Shown here piece after piece: positions 24,824 to 31,009 of a stretch of 31,009 nt of DNA (position 1 is the first letter of the stretch; each line of letters starts with the position of its first letter). The position numbers and the translations under genes are program-made. The notes beneath the pieces are model-generated. The model did no database searches. It was not told where the DNA came from and saw nothing but the letters and a program-made list of their open reading frames with translations. Origin of the DNA: Candidatus Caenarcanales bacterium (GTDB lineage: Bacteria > Cyanobacteriota > Vampirovibrionia > LMEP-6097); contig JAKVAO010000027.1 in assembly GCA_022447685.1 (NCBI GenBank), forward strand, positions 1 through 31,009. Direction: 5' to 3'.

Positions 24824-26203
24824 TTGATAGAGATGCCATGCATATACGAAGATATATTTAATCCAATATTTACGCTTATATTTAGGAAAGCTCGATTAGC
24901 TTCACTTGATACTTATATATTAGCCCCTAGTTTCAATGGCGACACCGAGCTAAGCATAAATCAAACACCACTGCTCAGATTGCCACAAAGTAAAGAAGAT
25001 CAAGAAAAGTTAGATTATCAACATACGTTCAAATTAATCAGTTTACCTATTCACAAGATATTCTTTACTTTAAGTAATAAATATAAACTACAGATGAGCT
25101 CTTCTCTAAAAGCAAATATATTTGCTGAAATACTTGCGCTAGATTCAGTTTTCTTACATGATGACTCACCATTAGTAGAGTTTGAAAACTATTACTCTCC
25201 CTTAGAAGATGCTGGTTATCCAATGAAAGATATTAACGAGTTTTGGAACCCACCACTTACTAAGCTTGGTATAAATACTGAAGGCTTTATAGAAGTAGAA
25301 ACTCAGCAAGAAGAAAGATACCCCTCAATTACTTTGTTAATTAGAGAGGATTATTCTAGTTGGTTTAAATCTTGGCGTAATGCAAACTTAAAAAGACTTA
25401 CAGACAAAAGCTTCATCGAGCTTTATGATTTAAGTGTTAATTTACTGGATAGTTTTCAGAGCAAAGAACTTGATTATAAACTTAAAGGCAAAAGCTCTAA
25501 TACTTTGACTTTAGAAATTGACCTATCAACTTCAACTCATAATCCTAACCTAACAAGAGAGCAACTTATAGAGCTGCTTATATATCTTAGGGACAGAAAA
25601 GTTATATCGATACTAGATAGTAGTAATAATTCAGTGCTAAAAATACAAACCAGTAATATTGAGCATCTCAAGTATTTATTAAAAAGGCTCAGATCTACTC
25701 GTTCTTACTTATTTAAAATAGAAGTCGCTGATATTAATCCATTTGATGATATTCAAGATTTAAGTCAAACTATATTTCAAGTAATCTTAAAAGTAACTGA
25801 AGAGCATAAACATATAGTTCAAGTCAAAGACTGGATAGCAAATAGTATTTATCAAATTCATGTCTTTGAAAAAGAAATGGCTATGGCAGGTCAGCTATTT
25901 CAACTAGTTTATGAAAAGGCGAAATCTCAGGAAGAAATCAATATAAGCAATGCTCAGAAAGAAATTCGAAATAAATATCCTGAGATCAAATTACGCAAGG
26001 CTAGTGCTTCTCAGTTTATTCGTGATTGGAAATTAAATATTATGGATGACGTGTTTTTCCCTGTAAGAGAAAACAATAGACTAAAACTAAGAATCAAATA
26101 TACTCTTGCTGATTTAATCAGTGGTGCTGATACTAATGATCCAAAAGCTTTAAACAATTACTATCAAACCTTATCCTCAAAATTAAGACAAGCGGCTAAA
26201 TAA
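24824..26203 (+). CDS. Hypothetical protein, 459 residues, divergent from the reverse transcriptase
   Basis: I do not recognise this protein. It is soluble and mixed alpha-beta; the C-terminal 150 residues are strongly helical, with KDWIANSIYQIHVFEKEMAM near 345 and a basic HTH-like segment, RNKYPEIKLRKASASQFIRDW, near 385-405. That region could bind DNA or RNA. It starts at TTG 24824 or ATG 24833; neither has a clear ribosome-binding site. The 84 bp shared with the divergent RT gene contain an AACTA/TAGTT inverted repeat at about 24776-24790. The head-to-head layout suggests joint regulation, and possibly a role as regulator or partner of the RT cassette. Confidence 0.6.
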   Translation: MIEMPCIYEDIFNPIFTLIFRKARLASLDTYILAPSFNGDTELSINQTPLLRLPQSKEDQEKLDYQHTFKLISLPIHKIFFTLSNKYKLQMSSSLKANIFAEILALDSVFLHDDSPLVEFENYYSPLEDAGYPMKDINEFWNPPLTKLGINTEGFIEVETQQEERYPSITLLIREDYSSWFKSWRNANLKRLTDKSFIELYDLSVNLLDSFQSKELDYKLKGKSSNTLTLEIDLSTSTHNPNLTREQLIELLIYLRDRKVISILDSSNNSVLKIQTSNIEHLKYLLKRLRSTRSYLFKIEVADINPFDDIQDLSQTIFQVILKVTEEHKHIVQVKDWIANSIYQIHVFEKEMAMAGQLFQLVYEKAKSQEEINISNAQKEIRNKYPEIKLRKASASQFIRDWKLNIMDDVFFPVRENNRLKLRIKYTLADLISGADTNDPKALNNYYQTLSSKLRQAAK

Positions 26204-26336
26204 ATATATCTTAAAACACATTCTTAACACATTAGCCTGACTCTATAGGACTTCGTCTCTGACACATTAATTTACGATGTGAATGGATTTAATTATCTCT
26301 TGAAACTAGATAGCATGAAAGTCAAGAAGTAAAGCC
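26204..26336. repeat. Short repeats AACACATT upstream of the third integrase
   Basis: AACACATT occurs at 26215-26222 and 26226-26233, and as GACACATT at 26261-26268, within 133 non-coding bases ahead of the integrase. The same octamer recurs at 30907-30914, with AAACACAT at 30886-30893, in the non-coding stretch after the Fic gene. Clusters of short repeats at both ends of an integrase-bearing stretch can be integrase arm sites. The motif is short and AT-rich, so chance is a real alternative. Confidence 0.3.
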
Positions 26337-27269
26337 ATGAACAAAGTTTACGAAAAAGACAGAATTGCTGAGAAGAGAATCAAATCCTCACTAAATAAAG
26401 TGACTAAATATAAATCACATATCTATAACTGGCTAGGCACTATGCAGTCAGGTTTACCACCTTATGATTCAGTCAAGTCAAAGAACCATATTAGAATTTG
26501 TTTAAATGATTACGTTAATCATATTCAGCCTAAGCTTGATTCAAAGCTAAAGCTTAAAGACGCTCTAATTGAGGCTTTAGGAGATACAAGTCCTCAACAA
26601 CATTCATTGAAACGATCTATTCTTAGCTCAACTAAGTTACTTGCAAGATATCTAAACCATATTGAACTCATAAGCTCCAAGCAGCTTAAATCTATTCTAG
26701 ATATAACAGTTAAATCTAGATCAAAACCTATAACTAATCATTTGAAACCCAGTGAAGTTAAAGCTGTACTTGATTATCTTCAAAAAAGAGATGAAGTCGT
26801 TATGTTTACTATACTTAAGGTGATTTGTTTTACTGGTGTTAGAATCTGTGGGATTATTGATTTAGAATTAATAGACATTAATCTAGAAGAAGATCTTATA
26901 ACTTTCAAGAACCAAAAAGGTGGTAAGAATCAAATCTTGGGAATAAACAAAGAGTTAAAACCTCTACTGGAGAAGTATCTTAATATTAGGGCTCAAACGA
27001 ATCACCCACACTTATTTATAAATCCAGTTAATAATAAGCCTTTCACCATGGATTACTTACAGGGCAAAATCAAAAGTATTCATAAAGCTGTAGGGATTAG
27101 ATTTGGTGGCTTTCACCCTTATAGACGCTATTTTGCTAAGAGCTTCACAGACAAAGGTGTTCCAGTTACTCAAATGCAAGCTGCTCTTGGGCATAGTAGT
27201 TTAACCACCACGCTTAGATATATCAATCTGGATGAAAATGAGATAGCTTCTAATATGAAATCATGGTAA
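26337..27269 (+). CDS. Tyrosine recombinase/integrase (Int3)
   Basis: The 310-residue protein shows the complete catalytic set: R169 in CFTGVRICG, K194 in NQKGGK, HPYR at 260-263, H286 in LGHSS, and Y295. The N-terminal core-binding domain and overall layout match the integrase at 2115-3062 (IRICLNDYVNHI and QQHSLKRSI segments), so the two descend from the same integrase lineage. The MerR-like N-terminus of the one at 6227 is missing here. It starts at ATG. The stretch downstream to about 30.9 kb (two membrane-module genes and Fic) is probably its cargo; the element's limits are not proven. Confidence 0.92.
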   Translation: MNKVYEKDRIAEKRIKSSLNKVTKYKSHIYNWLGTMQSGLPPYDSVKSKNHIRICLNDYVNHIQPKLDSKLKLKDALIEALGDTSPQQHSLKRSILSSTKLLARYLNHIELISSKQLKSILDITVKSRSKPITNHLKPSEVKAVLDYLQKRDEVVMFTILKVICFTGVRICGIIDLELIDINLEEDLITFKNQKGGKNQILGINKELKPLLEKYLNIRAQTNHPHLFINPVNNKPFTMDYLQGKIKSIHKAVGIRFGGFHPYRRYFAKSFTDKGVPVTQMQAALGHSSLTTTLRYINLDENEIASNMKSW

Positions 27270-27278
27270 TGATTTTGA

Positions 27279-27284
27279 TATAAT
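27279..27284 (+). promoter_or_regulatory. -10 box TATAAT close to the ATG of the 216-residue gene
   Basis: A perfect TATAAT lies eight bases before the ATG at 27293, so a start of transcription about seven bases downstream would fall at or just before the start codon. No Shine-Dalgarno sequence is present. This suggests a leaderless mRNA. The -35 region (TGAAAT at 27256-27261) is weak. Confidence 0.45.
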
Positions 27285-27292
27285 CCATCTTC

Positions 27293-27943
27293 ATGGAAGC
27301 TCTAGGAACAAATTATATATTAAATCAGTTTGACCCTAATTCAGATGACATAGCAGTTGTCATTAAGGAATTTACATTAAAGAAAAAGGCTGATATCTTC
27401 TTTGATAAATATAGTGAACCGTATATTACTTCTATTGCCATTAGTGAAAAAGATGCACAAAGTGGATCTTTGAGTTTCAATTCTTTACCTTTCCCCAACG
27501 TAAGAAAAGGAGACACACTCAGCTTTGATGGAGTTGGACATTTAATATATGGACCAAGTAACCCTGGTAGCTTTCTTGCATATTCCATTCTTTTCTTAGA
27601 GAGTGATAAGGATGTAAGAGAGTTTGGAGCAACATTGGAATCAATTGTGCAATCTAAAGCTGTTAAGCTAGGTGCAAAAGCATTAATGGCAGCTGCTCCA
27701 ACTTATGGTACTGCTGCTATGTTATTGCAAGAAATCACTCAATTCGTAGCAGTTCAATTAAAGAAAAACAAGGATGATGAATTATATCGAAGAAATGGAA
27801 CCTTGCTTCAGGATATGATCCCACCATACGATATACTCAGAACCTTCAAGGGTGAAAATGACTATATTAGTGCTAAGACATCTGTTATTCCTCTTTCTGA
27901 GTCTAATTTACTTGGTTCTAGAGTTAGGCAAATAGGAGTGTAG
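27293..27943 (+). CDS. Hypothetical 216-residue protein, first gene of a membrane module
   Basis: I do not recognise the family. The N-terminal 110 residues look beta-rich, with alternating strands (DIAVVIKEFTL, PYITSIAISE, GDTLSFDGVGHLIYG, SFLAYSILFLESD), as in C2-like or jelly-roll domains. A helical, alanine-rich region follows (about 121-155: AVKLGAKALMAAAPTYGTAAML) that might insert in or lie on a membrane. The end (TLLQDMIPPYDILRTFKG) looks conserved in character. It is four bases ahead of the membrane protein gene with a ribosome-binding site between them, so they are surely co-transcribed. It may be a soluble sensor or pore component; function is inferred only from context. Confidence 0.6.
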   Translation: MEALGTNYILNQFDPNSDDIAVVIKEFTLKKKADIFFDKYSEPYITSIAISEKDAQSGSLSFNSLPFPNVRKGDTLSFDGVGHLIYGPSNPGSFLAYSILFLESDKDVREFGATLESIVQSKAVKLGAKALMAAAPTYGTAAMLLQEITQFVAVQLKKNKDDELYRRNGTLLQDMIPPYDILRTFKGENDYISAKTSVIPLSESNLLGSRVRQIGV

Positions 27944-27947
27944 TGTC

Positions 27948-29471
27948 ATGTGGTTGACAGTCTTTAGTTTAATTGTTTTCATTACTTTAATTGTTTTTAT
28001 TGCAGGGCTTTGTATGTTTGCTGGTCGTCATCAAGACCTTAGACTGTCAGAGTGGTTTCTAAAGCAGAGGAAGTTTATATTTAAGAGGTCTGGCTCTATC
28101 ATAATTTCCATAGTATTTCTTTGCTTAATTACTTTCTTTCTTTTATTTATTCTGGTTACGAATATTAATCTTACACAAGCTTTTGAATGGGCTAAGTCAT
28201 CTAATTGGTACACTGAATTATCACCAATTATTAATTGGTTAGGCCAACATATAATCATTTTCACTGGAGGGCTGTGTTGTTGTATCGTTGCATCTACTGG
28301 TATTTATTTGAGCCTAAGAATGCTTTCTGATAAACAGCTCCAAAAACGTATTGGTGGTGATAATAATTCTAAGGCTAATGAAAATACCATTGCATCCTTA
28401 ACTCTAATTGCGACCATAGTATTTATTCTTTTTGAACTTTTACTGTTGTTTTACCAAGCCAAAATTTCAGATAAACAGAATCAAATCTCTCAAAAACAAG
28501 AATTAACATTTAATGGAGAACGATGTTATGAGTTTAATAAGGCAAAGGTCGAATTAGTGAAGTCTTTTAGATTTCCTGAAAACCAAAAAGACTCTGTTTG
28601 GGAATATCAGCGTGATTTATTACAAAATCTAAACCATCAATTTGAGTGCTATAAAAACTCAAGTGATTTTGATTTTAGTTTCTATGACTTTACTAAAGAT
28701 GAACAAAGATTAGCTGATCTATTAGAGAGGCTTAAGAAAATCAACCAGGACAAAGATAAATCAAACATGTCAAATCTTTACGCTTATGGAAGTAAATTTC
28801 CTAAAGATACTTACCCTCCAATGATGGATTGGTTTCCACTTTCGTTAAAAGTTTATTTTGAGGGGTCTTATACTGAATCTGGAAATAATTCTCAGGAAGG
28901 AACCCTACCCCCAACCCCAAAGTCAAATATTCTCAATGAAATTAAGTCAATAAACAAAGGTATTAGTTCATTAGAGACTATGTCCAAAAGTAATTTGATT
29001 CACACTCAAATATCAAACCCAAGTTATCAAAATATACATCTTGATAAAACTATATTTGATAATTTAAAGCTAAAGAAGGCTGACTTTAGAGGTGCAATTA
29101 TACTCAGCAATGTAAGTTTTAAAGACTCCAGGCTAAAAAAGGCTGACTTTAGAGGCGCAACTATACATAGTAAGGTAAGCTTTGAAAAAGCTGTGTTAAA
29201 CAAGGCTAAATTTAATAAATTAAAATTGATAGGTGTAAATTTCAAGGAAGCAGAGCTAAAAGATACAGAATTTGATGATTCTTGCTTTGAAGGTGTAGAT
29301 TTTACAGGTGCCGTTATTAGTGATGAAACTAGTTTTAAGAATATTACTCTAGATTCAAAGACTTTAGCGACTTTACCTTCAAAGATGTTTGAGAAAGGAA
29401 CCAGAGAAAAGAAAGAGGAGAATTTACTAAAGAAATACAAAGAAGAAATTAGCATCTCATGCAACTTATAA
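27948..29471 (+). CDS. Four-helix membrane protein with C-terminal pentapeptide repeats
   Basis: The 507-residue protein has four hydrophobic segments: about 3-25, 48-72, 101-123 and 148-171. A polar helical region (about 172-345) and then a run of pentapeptide-type repeats (about 365-470) follow. The repeats read A-D-F-R-G and close variants (KKADFRGA, KKADFRGAT, NKAKFNK, GVNFKEAEL, GVDFTGA), which should form a right-handed beta-helix on the cytoplasmic side. A GGAG site lies nine bases before the ATG, which is four bases after the upstream stop. Pentapeptide membrane proteins exist in several defence or stress settings, but I do not recognise this one. The pairing with the 216-residue gene looks specific. 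Confidence 0.7.
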   Translation: MWLTVFSLIVFITLIVFIAGLCMFAGRHQDLRLSEWFLKQRKFIFKRSGSIIISIVFLCLITFFLLFILVTNINLTQAFEWAKSSNWYTELSPIINWLGQHIIIFTGGLCCCIVASTGIYLSLRMLSDKQLQKRIGGDNNSKANENTIASLTLIATIVFILFELLLLFYQAKISDKQNQISQKQELTFNGERCYEFNKAKVELVKSFRFPENQKDSVWEYQRDLLQNLNHQFECYKNSSDFDFSFYDFTKDEQRLADLLERLKKINQDKDKSNMSNLYAYGSKFPKDTYPPMMDWFPLSLKVYFEGSYTESGNNSQEGTLPPTPKSNILNEIKSINKGISSLETMSKSNLIHTQISNPSYQNIHLDKTIFDNLKLKKADFRGAIILSNVSFKDSRLKKADFRGATIHSKVSFEKAVLNKAKFNKLKLIGVNFKEAELKDTEFDDSCFEGVDFTGAVISDETSFKNITLDSKTLATLPSKMFEKGTREKKEENLLKKYKEEISISCNL

Positions 29472-29690
29472 TGTATTAACAAAGCTTTATTTCGAACTCA
29501 TAGGTGAAACTTTCTCAATCAAAATGCTTCTAGTGTTTAAAACATTTCAAATCTGGGCATAATACTATTATCGAAACAAGATAAGTTTTCAAGCTGATCC
29601 AAGAAATTGGGTCTTTTTTGTTTTGTTGGGGCTCTAATATCAGTTATTGGCACACAATACCAATGTTGTCAAAACAGCCGTAAAGAATCA
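29472..29690 (+). other. Non-coding spacer between the membrane module and Fic
   Basis: The stretch contains no protein-like frame. Apart from the terminator at 29596-29619 I see only AT-rich sequence and the beginning of the Fic promoter region. Confidence 0.5.
29596..29619 (+). terminator. Rho-independent terminator after the membrane module
   Basis: GATCCAA (29596-29602) pairs with TTGGGTC (29607-29613), including one T-G wobble, around a GAAA tetraloop. Six T (29614-29619) follow. It lies about 125 bp after the membrane-protein stop and separates that transcript from Fic. Confidence 0.8.
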
Positions 29691-29783
29691 TAGATATTAC
29701 CGACATTTCTCAGACATCGGTATTCATTACGGGTATAATCTAAATAGCGGTAAATAACAGTAAGAATTACCGACATTTCAGCA
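29691..29783 (+). promoter_or_regulatory. Fic promoter with clustered TTACCG motifs
   Basis: ATTACCGACATTTC occurs twice in direct orientation (29696-29709 and 29766-29779). Inverted or degenerate copies lie between them (ATCGGTATT at about 29717-29725; CGGTAA at about 29748-29753). A -10 box TATAAT is at 29734-29739, between the copies. The second repeat touches the ATG at 29784. This arrangement suits autorepression by the Fic protein, whose C-terminus looks like a winged helix. The -35 box is poor. Confidence 0.6.
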
Positions 29784-30869
29784 ATGAGTTTCAATAAAGA
29801 TCTTCCATATAATGATTTACCTTTACTTCCACCTTCGGTGGATCTTGAAACTAAGTTAGTACTCAAGAAACTAATCAAAGCAAGAGAAGCACTCGGAAGA
29901 CTCGATGCCGCAAATAAAAGATTACCGAATGAGCTAGTGCTAATCAATTCTTTGACTATTCAAGAAGCAAAGCTTAGCTCAGAGATAGAGAATATAGTTA
30001 CCACAAATGACGAATTATACGCAGCTCTTGCTTCTAGTGAGGCTAAACTAGATCCTCTAAAAAAGGAAGTCTTGAATTATCCTTTAGCTATATGGAAAGG
30101 GGTGGATTTCATCAAAGAAAATAACTTTATCAGTACTAGGATGATTACTGATATTGTCAAAACTATCAAAGAGCAAGATTCTGGTATTCGGAAGATTCCT
30201 GGGACGAAAATCAAGAATACATTTACAGGTGAAACCATATATACACCACCTGAAAATGAAGCAGTAATCAAAGATAAAATACAAAACCTGGAAAAGTATA
30301 TTAATAATAACGATGATGATATTGACCCTTTGGTGAAAATGGCTGTAATGCATTATCAATTCGAAGCTATTCACCCATTTCATGATGGTAATGGTAGAAC
30401 AGGAAGGATTCTAAATATCTTATTTCTCATGCTGAATCAGCTATTAGATAGACCGATACTATTTCTTAGTAAATATATTATTGAACATAAAGCTGAGTAT
30501 TACGAAAGATTGAAAGGCGTTACCGAGAGTAATGAGTGGGAGGCTTGGATTTTATTTATGCTTGATGCGGTTGAATTAACCTCTAAGTATACAATCGATA
30601 AAATAAACTCAATCTGTGATGCTATCAAAGAAACGAAAGATACTATCAAATCTGAAGCTGAATCCATTTACTCAAGAGATTTAGTTGATGTTTTGTTTAG
30701 GCTGCCATACTGCAAGATTAAGTTTCTCGTGGATGCCAATATCGCAAAGGAAAAGACTGCAAGTAAGTATTTAAAAGATCTTGAAGCTATAGGTTTACTA
30801 GAAAAGGTTAAAGTCGGAAGAGAGAATCTATATATTAATAAGAAGTTCTTTGAGATATTACGTGCATAA
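29784..30869 (+). CDS. Fic-family AMP-transferase with N-terminal inhibitory helix and C-terminal winged helix
   Basis: The 361-residue protein has the full active-site motif HPFHDGNGRTGR at 197-208, so it should transfer AMP (or another nucleotide part) to a protein target. Residues 65-70, SSEIEN, fit the autoinhibitory (S/T)xxxE(G/N) helix in the N-terminal part, typical of class II Fic proteins, which need no separate antitoxin. The last 60 residues (FRLPYCKIKFLVDANIAKEKTASKYLKDLEAIGLLEKV region) look like a winged helix that could bind its own promoter. No antitoxin gene is adjacent. It starts at ATG 29784, without a strong Shine-Dalgarno site. The target is unknown. Confidence 0.92.
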   Translation: MSFNKDLPYNDLPLLPPSVDLETKLVLKKLIKAREALGRLDAANKRLPNELVLINSLTIQEAKLSSEIENIVTTNDELYAALASSEAKLDPLKKEVLNYPLAIWKGVDFIKENNFISTRMITDIVKTIKEQDSGIRKIPGTKIKNTFTGETIYTPPENEAVIKDKIQNLEKYINNNDDDIDPLVKMAVMHYQFEAIHPFHDGNGRTGRILNILFLMLNQLLDRPILFLSKYIIEHKAEYYERLKGVTESNEWEAWILFMLDAVELTSKYTIDKINSICDAIKETKDTIKSEAESIYSRDLVDVLFRLPYCKIKFLVDANIAKEKTASKYLKDLEAIGLLEKVKVGRENLYINKKFFEILRA

Positions 30870-30988
30870 TTACACTGAAATCCACAAACACATCGGCTAA
30901 AATTAGAACACATTGGTAGCGACACTAACGACTGTAGTGGACTGAGAAATTCAGGCCAGTAAATACGTATATCAGAAGGTGTGAGAAT

Positions 30989-31009
30989 ATGAGAAAAGTA
31001 AAAAAGGAA
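30989..31009 (+). CDS. Start of a further gene (partial)
   Basis: ATG at 30989, preceded by AGAAGGTGTGAGAAT, is followed by seven open codons (MRKVKKE) to the window end. The spacing of GAAGG to ATG is reasonable. Nothing more can be said about the product. Confidence 0.35.

Noticed and set aside
29027..29482. Antisense open frame across the pentapeptide repeats
   Set aside because: It is the mirror of the repetitive sense gene; the codon pattern and repeats belong to the plus strand.
1..31009. CRISPR array
   Set aside because: No set of regularly spaced direct repeats of 20-40 bp was found, and no cas gene is present.

Overview
The window is AT-rich (about one third G+C by eye) bacterial DNA. 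It is made almost entirely of accessory genes: three tyrosine recombinases, several nucleases, a type III restriction-modification system, a CBASS-like pair, a reverse transcriptase and many unrecognised genes. No housekeeping operon is present, so I cannot name the organism. A 3' half of an elongator-type tRNA-Met(CAU) with encoded CCA, Shine-Dalgarno sites and frequent GTG/TTG starts fit a low-GC proteobacterium, but this is only a guess. The region reads as a chain of integrated elements serving as a defence island.

Left part, 1-4805, mostly minus strand: a compact integrative replicon. A small ribbon-helix-helix protein (absent from simple gene calls because of its length), a tyrosine recombinase, a DUF3854/TOPRIM-like primase and a DUF3987 ATPase sit in one tight operon, with an unrecognised 496-residue gene upstream. 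A DUF1016/YhcG nuclease follows on the plus strand (4964-5980), then the tRNA-Met 3' half (6104-6153). That half tRNA is almost certainly an attachment-site scar.

Middle, 6227-19304, plus strand: a second integrase with its own MerR-like DNA-binding N-terminus opens the next element. Then come a NucS/DUF91-like nuclease, a perfect 27-bp palindrome, a three-gene group (HI0074/HEPN-like protein, CD-NTase, SLATT two-helix membrane effector), and a four-gene run of SNF2 helicase, type III Mod, type III Res and a DUF2971 protein.

19.5-26.2 kb: mixed-strand genes include an HTH protein, a two-helix membrane protein behind a strong hairpin, a DUF5655-type nuclease, a structured 360-bp intergenic region and a DUF2188 protein. 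The most unusual part of the window is here: a reverse transcriptase, a multi-hairpin RNA element closed by a perfect 12-bp stem and followed by a T-tract, and a short protein resembling only the C-terminal domain of IS110-family transposases. A 459-residue gene of unknown function diverges from the reverse transcriptase.

Right part, 26.3-31.0 kb, plus strand: a third integrase, homologous to the first, is followed by an unrecognised two-gene module (a 216-residue soluble protein and a four-helix membrane protein with pentapeptide repeats). A Fic AMP-transferase with a promoter full of TTACCG motifs and the first codons of a further gene close the window. Best candidates for something new are the RT/RNA/IS110-like cassette and the two-gene membrane module at 27.3-29.5 kb.
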